64,000 nt of DNA, from assembly GCA_951802425.1 (NCBI GenBank), contig OX637795.1, positions 2,956,501 to 3,020,500 on the forward strand, in the 5' to 3' direction. This DNA comes from Clavaria fumosa (Eukaryota > Basidiomycota > Agaricomycetes > Agaricales > Clavariaceae). Numbering within the stretch: position 1 is the first letter of the stretch; each line of letters starts with the position of its first letter. Below, in pieces: positions 19,595 through 31,195 of this stretch. The notes under the pieces are model-generated. The model saw only the letters and a list, made by a program, of their open reading frames with translations, did not search any database and had not been told where the DNA came from. The position numbers and the translations under genes are program-made.

Positions 19595-20442
19595 ATGCTC
19601 GCCTCTTTCGCTACATTCGTTGCAATCGGCCTCCTTGCTCGTAGTATGTCTCACCCATCCTGAAACCAGCTATTTTGGCTGACAAACACGTATCAGCTAC
19701 ATCCGCACAACAATGTGGTCGTAGCTACACCGTTGCAGTCGGTGACTACTGTGACACCATCGCCGCTCGTCAGAATGTGCCCACGTGAGTATCCTCCATG
19801 CCCTCGTGATCGTTTCGCCTCTGACATGGTTCCTTACTTATTTACAGGTTCCAGCTGTTCGCGAACAATCCTAGCATCGACAAGCAATGCAGCAATCTCG
19901 AAGCTGGCCAAGTCCTCTGCTTGGGCTTCCCCGGGCAGGACTGCACCGATATCCATGTCGTGAAAGCAGGCGACACTTGCAGCAGCGTCGAGGCAGCCGC
20001 TGGTATCGACACCACCACATTCTATGCGAATAACCCACAGATCAACGACCCATGCTCCAACATGTATGTTGGCGAGGTCAGTGCTCCGGATTTTCTTTTC
20101 TACAAGGCCTCTGTCTTATACCATGTCCTCCCGATGTAGGTTGTTTGTGTGTCGAAGACAATTCAAGTACCCAACGTACCTAATACGAAGAGTGTCGTTC
20201 CTCCGGCCCCAGTGAACCCCGCCCCCGCTCCACCTCCACCCAGCACATCTTCGTCTTCCGCGGAAATGGAACCGACCCTTCCTGTGGCACCTGCAGCACC
20301 ACCCCCTACCGTGGAAATGGAGCCAACCCCTCCTGTGGCACCTGCAGCACCACCCCCTCCCACACCTACCGACAGCAGCAGCGCTTCCGCTTCCCCGACC
20401 CCGACACCCGATGATCAGCTTCCTTTCTGCGATGAGATGTGA
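19595..20442 (+). CDS. Secreted two-LysM protein with Pro-rich tail
   Basis: Exons 19595-19643, 19697-19784, 19848-20076 and 20140-20442 join in phase (introns of 53, 63 and 63 nt) to 222 aa. A signal peptide (MLASFATFVAIGLLA) is followed by LysM 1 (CGRSYTVAVGDYCDTIA ... LFANNPSID) and LysM 2 (IHVVKAGDTCSSVEAAAGI ... FYANNPQIND), with paired cysteines as in fungal secreted LysM proteins. The last ~85 residues are Pro/Ala/Ser-rich with a near-perfect repeat of EMEPT-(L/P)PVAPAAPPP and likely O-glycosylation. LysM domains bind chitin or peptidoglycan oligomers. The role may be chitin shielding or an effector, or binding to its own wall. Nothing in the window decides between these. Confidence 0.85.
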
Positions 20443-21007
20443 TCGTGCAGGGGTTTTTTTCATCCATTTCTTGTTTCTCTTCCACATCTCTTGATCCGTT
20501 GTTTATCAAAAGACAGAAAAGAAAAAAAAACGTGGCAAAGGGGCCGCGCCTATTGTCACCGCAGAGAATTCTGGAGAAGCCAGCTTTCTTCATTTCCTCT
20601 CCCCAATCGTCCTCGATGGCACACACCATTCACGCACATGTGTTTCTTGTCCTATTTCCTGCACAACGATGGCTCTCTGTCATCGTTGTCTTTCTTCTGT
20701 GACATAACGCTAGCACGTTCCGGCATTCACATATTTTCGCACATGTCGCATCACTTATTATTTTTTTGTTACGCTTTCCACGCTTGCCGCAATGGAATTC
20801 ACATGACGTACATACATCTCATCTCCCTGGAAACAGACCCTGGTGCAAGCTCAGGCTTCACCCAAAAGGACATGGTAAAGAAAAAGGAAAACAATTGATA
20901 GTAGTACATTGCGGGCAACTGGGCAATATAGCACAAGAGCAGAGAACTATACCTCCGGGACACAATTCAGCACCGATCACGACCGTCCTCACACGCCTCC
21001 GATAAAT
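20443..21007. other. Convergent 3' region, no gene seen
   Basis: This lies between the stops of the LysM gene (plus) and the DUF2358-like gene (minus). It holds T- and A-rich stretches suitable for 3' ends and only short ORFs. Confidence 0.5.
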
Positions 21008-22403
21008 TCAAGCATCATTATCCATCCACGGCGGTGCCCCACGCCCGCCTGGAGGCCCTCCTTGCTCGTCAGCAGCACGCCGACCCACAACAGCAGGTAT
21101 TGGGGCCCTCTCCAAGCGCCCTCCCACGCCAAGACTATATGCGCCTAACTTCTCGTCCAAATATACGCCTCCAGCCGCGGGCCAAGCCGCCGCCGCGGCT
21201 CTTTCCCCCCTGAAGAGCACCCCGCGGAGCGCCGCATACACGGACTCGTGCGGCGCGGGGTGGATCGAGTCTACCGTGTGTTGCGTGATGAGTGCCGTCC
21301 GCGGCGAGAACGTGTACGTCGACGCGCTGGCACATAAGAGGGTTACCTTCTGTTTAGCACGAGTGGGGGGGGGGGGGGGGGGATTCGGAAGTCGAACCAC
21401 TCACACGTCCCATATACCCAGCCCCCCGCTGACGCGAGACGTCCCCGTGACGGTGAGCGCGATGAACACGCTCTTCTCGCGGCGGTGTCTCTTCTGTTGC
21501 TGTAGTTCCTCGTCAGGGTGCTCGGAGGGAGGGGTGACAGCACCGCGGTCCGAGGCAGGGCCTGAGGACGACGAAGACGAAGACGAGTTGACGGTGATTC
21601 GCTTAAGCTCGACCGACAGGTCGGAATAAAGTGCGATTAGCGTGCGTCGGACGAAAACGGCGGAGGCGTAGTAGAGCGGGAAGCCTAGGAAAGCATTGGC
21701 GGGCAAGTATTCTTGTGTCGGTCTCATAGTCTATTAGAGTGGTGCATCTGTCCGCACCTTCAATACGCAGCGTCTGCAGCGGCTTAGGCAAAGCCAGCGG
21801 GGGAGTGTACGACAGCCGTACGCGAGGCGAATAGATGCTGTCTTCCTCTCCTTTGTGGTGCATGCTGTTGCTGCTTGTCCCGTCCGCCGTCGTTCCCGTG
21901 GAAGTCGAAGCGAGATGCTGGCCGCCAAAAGTCGAAGACGATGACGGCAGGCTTGAGACGAGGCCAGTCTCGAAGAAATGCGGGTAGGTCCGGCGCAAGA
22001 TGTATATCGCGCGACCTTATAGTATACCAGGTGGAGTGTAAGAAATGCAGTGCCGCAGGGGTCGAATCCCAAGGAGGATAAGAAGCGAGATAAAGACGCA
22101 AGGTCAATCAATCACTGGGCGTATAGCGGATAAACCAAGAAACGAGCAACGCTAACCAGTGCGCATCTCCCATTCCTGGTCGCTCAGCTCCGTCTCCCCT
22201 CCATGAGGTGAGAAACCCAGAGTCGGGCGGGTCCGGCGGTGATCGTCGTGAGTAGTCGTGAGAAGCGGGAACGTGTCAAGGTGCGCCAGAGGATGGAAGG
22301 AGGGTGGAGGTGGAGCGCCCACAAATGACGCGGTGGTGGGCGACACAGCGCGCGCGGCGCTGGACAGGGCGCGCGTCGAAAGCCGCCAACTTGCCGAAAG
22401 CAT
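21008..22403 (-). CDS. Mitochondrial DUF2358-like (C6orf136-type) protein
   Basis: Exons 22403-22157, 22015-21758, 21684-21405 and 21326-21008 join in phase (introns of 141, 73 and 78 nt) to 367 aa. The N-terminus (MLSASWRLSTRALSSAARAV) is an Arg/Ser-rich amphipathic mitochondrial presequence. The body reads SDQEWEMRTGRAIYILRRTY, YSPRVRLSYTPPLALP, FPLYYASAVFVRRTLIALYS, then STYTFSPRTALITQHTVDSI. This order (RTG box, beta strands, a final 'TY.FSP.. LI..H.. D.I.P' strand) matches the DUF2358 / C6orf136 family as I know it. Ser-rich and Gln-rich linkers are inserted. The C-terminal Gly/Ala-rich tail is poorly conserved. Molecular function is unknown. The family call is from memory of the motif pattern. 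Confidence 0.65.
21365..21382. repeat. G18 homopolymer inside an intron
   Basis: Eighteen consecutive G on the plus strand, within the third intron of the DUF2358-like gene (C18 in the transcript). Confidence 0.9.
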
Positions 22404-23004
22404 AATTTATAATCCAGCCAAACGGACGAACTTTGCGGGTCTTGGACGTTGGCCGGCGAGTGTGGAGAACGAACAGTGTAAAGGTTCGTTGATCCGTGCC
22501 CCATGCGGTATGTACCGTAATGTCATGGTGGTTGCGAGCGCTTTTCTTCACCTTCACTCAGAGCGAGCAGACACCTCGTCGATGCTGCCCAAGTGGATCA
22601 CTTAGCAGCAATTTACATGTCTCATCTCGGCATGAACCATTACAGTATTCTATCCCACTTGGATACATCCGTCAATCGCACTGGTGCTGCTTGTAAATCA
22701 TTCCAATTTCCTGACAAGCTGCTTGCTCGCGTATGCGGAAACCCTTGTTCTCAGATGGATATACCGTTGGTTTACCGTGGCATGCGACGACGTTGGATCG
22801 ACCGAAAGCATCGTTGATGAACCCGCAGATGTAAGGATGGGTGGTGGCCATCCTCCTCCAAAGCGTGGGTCGACGCCTCCACAGTGATCTTGCGCACTCA
22901 GAGTTTAGCACTCGGCAACGACACGAGCAAAAGAATTGTTCAACGTGATGCAACGGTGCATGCATGGCTTAGAAGCTTCTTTAGTCGAAACTGTGACCTG
23001 TTGC
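22404..23004. other. Promoter and intergenic DNA, no gene seen
   Basis: Upstream region of the DUF2358-like gene up to the Copia-D insertion. No supported ORF. The Copia-D target site (GTTGC) is at 23000-23004. Confidence 0.5.
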
Positions 23005-23272
23005 TGTTGCATATTCGGTACAAGAATAGGTCGGAGTTTCATTTAGACTTTTACCGTAGCGCGTCATGCCACTACACTTCTCAGTATTGAATAATACTGA
23101 GATGTGAGTGTTAGCTCTTTTTTCATGCTCTCTTTTATGTCGCTTATTACATGCGACTACTAGACACTTCACTTTTTAGGTACCTGGATTGTCTAACCCT
23201 TAGTATTGAATAATACTGAGATACACTTCACTTTTTAGTCTCTAAGAACGGTCGTAGGGAGAATTCTCTATA
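23005..23272 (+). repeat. 5' LTR of Copia-D
   Basis: Begins TGTTGCATATTCGG, ends CTCTATA. It contains the palindrome CTCAGTATTGAATAATACTGAG once in full and once in shorter form. Confidence 0.95.
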
Positions 23273-23273
23273 G

Positions 23274-23288
23274 ATTATGAGACCCGGT
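23274..23288 (+). other. Candidate primer-binding site of Copia-D
   Basis: ATTATGAGACCCGG directly follows the LTR. It resembles the complement of the anticodon arm of initiator tRNA-Met (TTATGAG core), the half-tRNA priming used by some copia elements. It does not begin with TGG. Confidence 0.4.
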
Positions 23289-23300
23289 ACTACGCTCGAT

Positions 23301-23507
23301 ATGGCCGCCCCCACCAGCTCCCCACTTACCATACCTAAACTATCCGACGATGGCTCGAATTGGGTTGAATACGAAGATCGAACCCGAACAGCCATGGGGT
23401 CCCGAGGGCTTATACGCCATATCGAAGGTACCACTAGACGACCAAAAGATCTCGATCTCAGAGAAGGTGTCCCAATTACCTCTACAGGCACCAAGGCTAC
23501 TGAGGAT
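23301..23507 (+). pseudogene. Copia-D gag, 5' fragment
   Basis: ATG at 23301. It reads MAAPTSSPLTIPKLSDDGSN and then WVEYEDRTRTAM, typical of copia gag N-termini, and runs to GTKATED. The final Asp codon GAT (23505-23507) is the CACTA target duplication. The frame continues at 31740. Confidence 0.9.
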
Positions 23508-23619
23508 CACTATGGACCCAATAGCAGGTTATTATCACCATCCAGTCAGATGATTTGTGACTTTCACCCAAAAATCAGTGCAAAACAGGTGATGGGTGAT
23601 TTCTAATCACCATTAAAAT

Positions 23620-23803
23620 CAAGGGATATTCACTAGATAAGATTGAGTTATATAATACACCCCTCAATATGGTTGATATTAAACTAGGGGATATTGGGTT
23701 GTACAAATCACTCTTTACAACAAGGGATATTCAACATGATGAGATTGAGTTATATAGTACACCCCCCAATATGGGTGATATTAAACTAGAGGATATTGGG
23801 TTG
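23620..23803. repeat. Subterminal direct repeat of the CACTA element (2 x ~82 bp)
   Basis: Two units, 23620-23701 and 23721-23803, both starting CAAGGGATATTCA and ending GATATTGGGTTG, with about 10 differences. Confidence 0.85.
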
Positions 23804-24095
23804 CCTGCAGGTGAAATTGGTGAGTGGGCCATATGTAGGACATTTAGGCCAAACAAGGGCACAACTACTATACATGGAGAGGGCAGGAGGGTAGCAACAC
23901 AAAATACAGATGCAAGGCTGGTGGAGGGACAACAAATGAGAGCAAGGAGGGATGACATATGCAAGGGAGGGCAAGAGAGGAGGCAGAGGAGCAGGGAAAA
24001 AGAGGTCTTAAGTGAAAAGCAAGCACTAGGGTGAAAAAGGAAAGAAGCAGAGGATGAGATGCGGGGCATCTAGAGGTGCGGAGCATGAGACGCAC

Positions 24096-24156
24096 GGGGC
24101 ATGGTGTGCAAGGGCGAAAGATGCATGGGGCATGGTGTGCAAGGGCGAAAGACGCA
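24096..24156. repeat. Tandem repeat, 2 x 30 bp
   Basis: GGGGCATGGTGTGCAAGGGC plus CGAAAGA(T/C)GCA, twice. It lies inside the CACTA element. Confidence 0.85.
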
Positions 24157-24628
24157 GAGTGTGGGAGGCACGGATGCCGAGGGGGTACGCTCGGGTCACT
24201 GATTAGACTATAGTAAATGCCCTCTTGTCTATGCCCATATTGAGATTGGTACTGTCATCTGAGTTTGTGAATGACTGACCCGGTTCCAGGAGGGAGGCAT
24301 CGACCTCAAAAAAATCTTCCTTGTCCCCATTGTCTAAGCCTCTCTAGTCCCAATCCTATGTTCTCCTTCTCCCTCTGGCCAGGTGACACGATGGCTCATC
24401 CTGCTCGTTCCACCTTATTGTGCAGCCAGAAACGCAGTGATAATCCTGCCTGTCCAGTCACATGAGTTGGAGATGATGAATGAGAATCCGGTCTTCCCCG
24501 GCTCAGAGATAGATGCAAAGGAGTGCCACTGGAGTAGAGGGCTTGTGCTAAGATGGAAGTAGCTCCCTGCTTTCCACTTGTCATGCCAATGCATAATTTC
24601 TTCGGCACCTACTAACATTTTGGAGCAG

Positions 24629-25042
24629 TCAACCGTACGCGACCTTGTGCATCAAGTCCGTCTTGACCTGCAGCTCGCATATCGTTGCCAACCCACCAAG
24701 GACCTGGGAGACTTATTCAAGATGGTAAGCAAGGGATATCGTAGACAATTGTGACTTAAGTTGTCCACGTAGGCACGTCACCTTCAACCCCATCTTTCAT
24801 ATTTTCAGAATGACTGGGCTACAGCCGAACTGGTCAAACAATATCTCAGTAATCACAGGAAAAGCAACTCACGTAAGAGACGACTACTGCCCGGAGCACC
24901 GGAACAGGCGAAGAGGCGCCGTCGGACTGATAAAGCGACCTCAGGTGACGAAGATAGCAACGATGCTGACGAAGAGCAGGAATATGATGTCCAGAATGCG
25001 GCGGGTGGTGAGGGCAGTGAGGGAGAAAGCGTGGATTGTTGA
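24629..25042 (+). pseudogene. Captured gene fragment inside the CACTA element
   Basis: Two exon-like pieces, 24629-24724 and 24809-25042, are separated by a good GT-AG intron (84 nt) that joins in phase (DLGDLFKM then NDWATAELVKQYLSNH). A basic RKRR region and a long acidic tail (SGDEDSNDADEEQEYD) end at a TGA. A CTAAC branch-like motif plus AG precedes the first piece, which suggests an earlier exon. No start codon or upstream exon is visible. Unrecognised family. Confidence 0.45.
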
Positions 25043-25080
25043 CCAGATGGACATTTAGATTGGATAGGCTGATAAAATGG

Positions 25081-25198
25081 ACATCGAGCGCGACAAACTT
25101 GAGGCATGGTGAAGTCGTGTAATTGAGTGTCATACATAGACGTCGAGCGCGACAAACTTGAGGCATGGTGAAGTCGTGTATTTGAGTGCCATAGTGTG
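25081..25198. repeat. Tandem duplication, 2 x 59 bp
   Basis: Both units contain GTCGAGCGCGACAAACTTGA (or a near copy) and GGCATGGTGAAGTCGTGTA. It lies at the left flank of the 2.9-kb inverted-repeat unit. Confidence 0.85.
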
Positions 25199-25210
25199 CT
25201 AGTTGAACCC

Positions 25211-28106
25211 GATGACTTGCGACGCTTTCTGCACATCGTCGGGCTAAGCCTTCGGGTGCTCATCATTGCCTGTCCCCAACATCCCCAACATCCCCAACAT
25301 CAGTGCCGTACGCAGATGACAACAATTTTGGTTTAGGATACTGACGACGCCGCTATTTTGATGCTTTTGCGCAATGCGCCTCATTATTGTTACATTTTCT
25401 ATGCTATCTATTAACTGGCTGGTATAAAGTACGCCGACAACGGTCAGCGGTTGAGGATTGCGCGATGATGTGGTTGGAAGCGAGAAGAAAAAAACATTAC
25501 CAAACAACCCCCCCTGCTTACTTACGCCCCACGCTTCGGTAACTGCCGAGTGCAGTCTGCACACATATGGAAACGCCATGTTCGCGTCGACGGTCTGGGT
25601 CACACCACCACTCTTCACGCGCGAGGTGCTCGAGATGACACAGGTCAGTGAGCGCCTTCCGAGTCGTGCTTGCGCTGCACTTCACCTACAGCAAGGCATA
25701 GTAGCAGCAGCAGCTGGCAGCAACGGTTCGTCCCCATCCCTTCTCCCCTCGACCTATCATTTTTCAGTCCAATTCGTGGCAACGACAGCGGGAGCAACAG
25801 CAGCGTGCGGCGACAACAACGACAGAATGACAATACCTGCTACACGGGCCGGCGACGGCTGCAGCAGCTGACAATCACCAGCAGCCGACGAGGACGACGC
25901 ACCAGCGACTAACGACGACGACGACGCACCTGCAGCCCACGGAGACGACAACCGACGACGGCAGCAGTGGCCGACGATGAGACGCACCAGCAGCCAATGA
26001 CGACCGACGACGGCAGCAGTGGCCGACGGTGAGACTGGCAGCAGCGGCCGACGACGATGACGACGCACCAGCAGCTAACGACGACGACGGCGCACCAGCA
26101 GCCAACGACGACGACTGACGACGGCAGCAGCGGCCAACGATGACGACGCACCAGCAGCTAACGATGACGACGGCCCACCAGCAGCGGCCGACGATGACGA
26201 CGCACCAGCAGCTAACGACGACGACGGCGCATCAGCAGCCAACGACGACGATCGACGACGGCAGCAGCGGCTGACGGTGACGACGCACCAGCAGCCAACG
26301 ACGACGATCGACGACGGCAGCAGCGGCCGACGATGACGATCGACGACAGCTGCTGCTGCAGGGGCCAGCGGCTTCAGCAGCCAGCGACGGCAATAACAAC
26401 AATGGTGGCTGCGGCAGAGGCAACAGCATGCGGCAACAATGGCGCAAGCCCCCGACAGTGGTCGCTGACCAACGGCGGGGACTTGGGCCATTGGTGGCAG
26501 CTGGGCAAGTGGCAGCTGGGCAGGGAGTGGCAGTGGCGGCAGCAGGGCGGGGAACGGAGGTGGCAGTAGGGCGAGGAGTGAGAATGGCAGCAGCGCAGCA
26601 AGGGCAGGCGGGAGCAGCCATGAACAAGCTTGTCGTTGTTGCCAATGATGAGGAGAACGGCGCGAAGTTCATGTCTGTTATCAGTTCAGCTGCAATTTTT
26701 TAGATGACCAAAAGTTGTCCATTGCTTTCAGTCTTGGAGCCAGAGGTACTGGAGGCGCCTGAGGCAGAGACAGTTGACATACATGAACCGCTGAAATGAA
26801 CGAAGCAAAAACAAGGATTGATGATACTATTGTAAACCAGGAGAGGCCGCCGACCAAAACGACTCAAGACATTGCTGCTCTCTGAATCCTCCATCCGCAC
26901 CCCATATTTTCCTCGCGCTCTCGCAACAAAAGACAAAGTCAGTAATCTCTCCACCCTCCTGGAACCTGACCTGCTTGTCCCTTGTTCCCGCCTACGCCAA
27001 ACAACTGCGCGCACGAATCGTACACCACCTTGTTCACCTTGAAAGAGTCGCCGAGAGAGATGGTGGATCGTCGATGATGGCATGCCGCCGAGCCCGAGGA
27101 GTGCGCCGTCTGGATGCACAGCTAAGGATGTGAACGGCTTGTCGGATGCGACTGAGCGGAAGATCAGCTTGTTGGCAAATAATTCGTGGAGGGAGTACGT
27201 CTTATCGAGAGAACTGAGGGCAAGAAGGGTTGATGTGGGATGGCTAGACCCATGATCTGTGGATACGAATATTTAAAAGTATATACTCTGGAGTAAAAAA
27301 TTGTTTTGAATGAAAAATGGACTCACGGGAGAGGACCACCGTTATCATAGCCACTGCCACCCATAATCATACTCATTCTCATCATTACCGCAGCCACCTG
27401 CAGGCGCAGTGCACCAATGCCCTTCCCAGATGCCAAGCGGTCACAGCGGTGGGCAGTGACAATGTCCATGAAGGATTGTATAATGAAGCAGACATGTATG
27501 AAAAAGAACCGAATCAAAATATATATTCTTGACAAGATATTGACAAATGATTGAGCTCGTTGTTGGGGACGATGAGCACGAAGGTTCAGGACGGTGGGCG
27601 GGCGCATGATGGCAGTGACAGGCGTGGGAACACGGGGTTAACACGGGGTTAACACGGGTGAGCCCTCTCGATACTTGGAAGGCCAGACCGAATATTAGGA
27701 ATAAACTGGAATCTGAATGCGTGGGTACGCGAACATGGCGTTTCCATATATGTACTGCACTCGGCAGTTACCGAAGCGTGGGGCGTAAGCAAGCAGGGGG
27801 GGTTGTTTGGTAATGTTTTTTTCTTCTTGCTTCCAACCACATCATCGCACAGTCCTCAACCGCTGACCGTCGTCGTACTTTATACAATAGATAGCACAGA
27901 AAATGTAACAATAATGAGGCGCATTGCGCAAAAGCATCAAAATAGCGGTGTCGTCAGTATCCTAAACCAAAATTGTCGTCATCTGCGTACGGCACTGATG
28001 TTGGGGATGTTGAGAACGTTGGGAACGTTGGGAACGTTGGGGACAGGCGATGATGAGCGCCCGAAGGCTTAGCCCGACGATGTGCGGAAAAGCGTCGCAA
28101 GTCATC
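25211..28106. repeat. 2.9-kb unit bounded by ~380-bp inverted repeats
   Basis: The left arm 25211-25587 and right arm 27727-28106 are inverted copies of each other. They start GATGACTTGCGACGCTTT at both outer ends and run to ACGCGAACATGGCG at the inner ends. Point differences and small indels are present, including different numbers of a short GTTGGGGAT-like repeat. The ~2.1-kb centre includes the minisatellite at 25878-26360. No transposase is seen. Confidence 0.8.
25878..26360. repeat. GAC/CAG-rich minisatellite
   Basis: Irregular tandem units built from ACGACGACG, GCACCAGCAGC and GGCAGCAGCGGCC, about 35-60 bp each. On the minus strand it translates into Ala/Ser-rich repeats that are by-products of the repeat, not genes. 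Confidence 0.85.
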
Positions 28107-28526
28107 ATCGGCGTAGGTGACTTGCGGACGACACTGATGTTGGGGACAGGCGATGAAGCTTCGATGAAGGTTTGTCTTACATCCCTTTTTGACTGCTGAC
28201 ATCTCAAACTGGCGCATAAATTACTAGCATTCGCCACTGCACCGCCGTTACGCCTCTAGTCTTGAAAGTCTCGAACAGGCGCATAAATTATTGTGCCGTT
28301 TCGGCCGCTTCAATCATACAATACACGCATATCCGCTGTACAAACCCTAGCGGCAGGGACATGGGCAATGATTGTGGTGAGCACTGGCAGTATTTGAGTT
28401 TCGGGCAGGCATTACATACACGGCAGTGCTCACTTACACTTCGTACCAGCGCTCGCAGTTAGTGGTTGGCGAATGGCCCTCTCCATGACTCCACATTGTG
28501 TTCCCTGTATTGCGAAGAATGTAGCC

Positions 28527-28989
28527 TCATGAACGTTCAGAGGATACTGGATTCACGTACGCCTCTTCTACGGGGAGGCACATCTCTCCGGTAAGCATCC
28601 CATGTCGAGCTATTTGCTGCAGTGTGCGCCCCTGCTGATGAGCCCGACGTATGTCGTGTTTTATGTCAACCATCAGCTTCCGATAGTGGTAGGCCATACG
28701 AAGTGCATGACGGTATCGTAGCTCGGCAGAACGTGCAGTGATGTGAAGAGACTGGTATCGCTTATACGCATCGTTTACTTCCCTCTGTGCGTATATTCCC
28801 ATGACCTCGTGAAATACTAAGCATGCTTAGAGTGTTTGCTTTACACAGTTTGCTCACAACACTTCGGAGGCGTCGATATGCGCCGGCTGACTCGCGTGTG
28901 TTGTTAATCAATGGGGCAGTAACCAGTGGGGGAAGCTCGTCATTGAATGTCGTGTGGGGGAGCTGGGCCGTTGGCGTCAAGGAGGGCAT
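28527..28989 (-). CDS. Possible two-exon small gene, unrecognised
   Basis: An exon-like ORF starting at 28989 (MPSLTPTAQLPHTTFNDELP, then RRLRSVVSKLCK) is followed by one in another frame ending at 28527 (YAQREVNDAYKRYQSLHITA ... MVDIKHDIRRAHQQGRTLQQ). The second has the regular charged/hydrophobic pattern of a helical protein. No clean GT-AG intron of normal length joins the two frames, so it may be decayed cargo of the CACTA element. Confidence 0.3.
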
Positions 28990-29049
28990 CTCCTGGTGAG
29001 TGTTGGGGTTGTCTGTTGTGTTCCGAAGAAGAAATGGAACTGATCTGTT

Positions 29050-29230
29050 CCTAGCTGATATTCTAGCCTACGCTTTCTCGCTTTCTCGCTTTGTTGTTTC
29101 ACTTTCTTGCCTCGCCGCTATTTTGTCGCTTTATTGCTTCCCTTTCTCGCTTTGCTTTGATGCTTCATTTCCGTCGCTTTGTCATCTCACTTTCTCGCTT
29201 TGTTGCTTTGTTTCTTCACTCCTTATGTCA
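29050..29230 (+). repeat. Degenerate pyrimidine-rich repeats
   Basis: Many near-copies of TTTCTCGCTTTGTTGCTT follow one another. Just after, CACCTCGTTGCGCG(G/A) occurs twice (29230-29275). Confidence 0.6.
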
Positions 29231-29928
29231 CCTCGTTGCGCGGCCGCACGTGGCACCTCGTTGCGCGAACGCACGTGGCTTTATTTATGTACCGCGTCCA
29301 AGACATTGGCAGTTAGCGGTTTGTCTGTATCGGGTTGAGTGGTTTTCTCGTGGCGGGTGGATATTGTAGCAGTTGGCCGACGGAATTGACATTCTCCGCC
29401 CGCCCTCCTTCCTCCTCATGACCTTGCTGAACATGGCTCTTCGTGGGCGGACTCTGATATTGTACGCCATCGGTTACTCGCTATGACAAAACACTCACCA
29501 GATCCTATTGCCCGCCCCAGCACCCAATTTTTACCATGCTGTGTCAATGTCCTTACATTTCCTTCGTAATTTTGAAGCACTGAGAGTCGACAATGACTCT
29601 CACAGATCAAGCTCAAGGTGCGCAAGAAGAAAGAAGACCATGAGCGGGATGCGAACAGGGAGGATTTGCTCAAATTTCTCAATTCGACCTTCGGGTGAGC
29701 TCTGTCAGCTGTACGTACGTCGAGGCACGTCCCTGGTGCCGTATTTTATCGACCGAAATCCTCTTCATTTTTGGAGCCCATTTTGGCGTACTCCTGGGAG
29801 CAGTGGAGCGATCATAATATTGTACTTTGTCCGGCTCAGTGCTCAGCCGCCAGCTCGTCGTTGGCCCCGTTGCCGCCCCAGTTCGTTTACCTTTTTACTA
29901 TAGAGAAACCTCCTTTCCCTACTCATTT

Positions 29929-30960
29929 ATGTCGTCCTCACTAGCACCATACAACGTCACCCTTTCTGACCAGACTCCAACTATCCAATACTCACCCACT
30001 CGCGATGGCCCACTCTCCCAAGGCTGGAATATCTCCTACTCGGGCCCCATCATCCCGAAACAAATCGATCCGACCGCTGCAGGCTCCAGCTCACACCGCA
30101 CGACGATGCCCGGTGCCCGCTTGCTGCTCAATTTCACGGGCACAGCCGTGTACCTCCTTGGCACAGCCCAAGCCCCTGGCGCATACGACGCCACGGTTGA
30201 CAGCCACAAGCGCGCGCCTGGCAGCGGTGGGGGTCTGTTGGCGAGCATCACTGGTCTTCCGTACGGAGATCACCAAGTTGGGCTAACCGTCGTGAAGCCG
30301 GTGGAGGTCGCCGTACGGGGGGCTATCGTCACAATCGGACTGGACCTGCCAGGGTTCGTTTCCCGAGGTTGCTCTATGTCTTTGCTCATGCAGAGCTTGC
30401 CACCAGGATTTCTCCTGTGCAACGCACGGTGAACGCTGTCCTCATGGACGGAACAATTAGGCCCAACCCGTTCTTCCAATATAACAATCCGCCAGGAAAT
30501 CCTGGCAGCTTGGCCCGCCAATGTACAGTAAGTCTCTGTCCTCTGCGTGCCTGCATACTCTAGAAATCCGAACGATGTGTTTCTTCACTAACAGTCCACA
30601 ATGGGATGACACCGCTGGTGCTCAGGCCCGAGATGACCACCGCAGGCGGCAAGCGTTCGCAGGGCTCGTCTCTCTTATTTACCCTCACGCAGACGTCCGC
30701 GTTCTTCCTACGTGGTGCGGCTTCTCGACCCGCACTCGACATGGGTCGACGCGGATGAAGTACTCTTCTGGCGGAGCGGCCTAGACTGCGACACGACATA
30801 TCTGGTCGAAGTCAAGTCCGAGGTGGCTGGCGCAAACATGTTTTTCGGTGTCAGATCGGTGGATATACTTGATGCTGGCAGGTGTGTTTCGTCCGACTTC
30901 TTGTTCATCTGGGGTTTGCCGCTCACGGTCATTTAGCAACGGTGGCCCAGCCGCGCGTCT
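29929..30960 (+). pseudogene. Fragment of a basidiomycete cell-surface type gene
   Basis: From ATG 29929 the frame reads SSLAPYNVTLSDQTPTIQYS, then GARLLLNFTGTAVYLLG. It continues with TVDSHKRAPG and LLASITGLPYGDHQVGLTVV. This 'LNFTGT..V.. ..Y.VTVDG ... L.GL..G.H.V.LTV' order is common in large Agaricomycete membrane protein families of unknown function. A second similar module follows in other frames (SSLLFTLTQTSAFFLRGAAS; LFWRSGLDCDTTYLVEVK). The modules cannot be joined in phase without frameshifts and no transmembrane helix remains, so I call it a captured, broken gene. Confidence 0.5.
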
Positions 30961-31195
30961 ACAGGTGCGTGTTCTCAGATGCGTTGGGCAATGTGTTCAC
31001 ATCCATACCAAAAGTAGCATCGTAGCTCTCGTGCATGTTGACCGTACTCCCCGCTCGAACCGAGCCCCCGCAAATGCTCACCCAACAGACTCTCCCCTCT
31101 GAGTTCACCTTATCTCTTCCTTTTGCCGTGTAGCATCATTCAGGCAAATGCCCTGGATTGACCTCCCTTAGGTTTATTGCTCAGATTACCTGTAT

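Noticed and set aside
25757..26672. Several minus-strand ORFs of 75-146 codons rich in Ala, Ser and Val
   Set aside because: They are translations of the GAC/CAG minisatellite in more than one frame; repeats without stops produce such ORFs and no start context, intron or domain supports them.
25244..28072. Similar ORFs in both inverted arms (MRRIAQKHQNSGVVSILNQN)
   Set aside because: The arms are near-identical DNA, so similar translations are expected. Small indels between the arms shift the flanking parts of the frame, which argues against a conserved protein.
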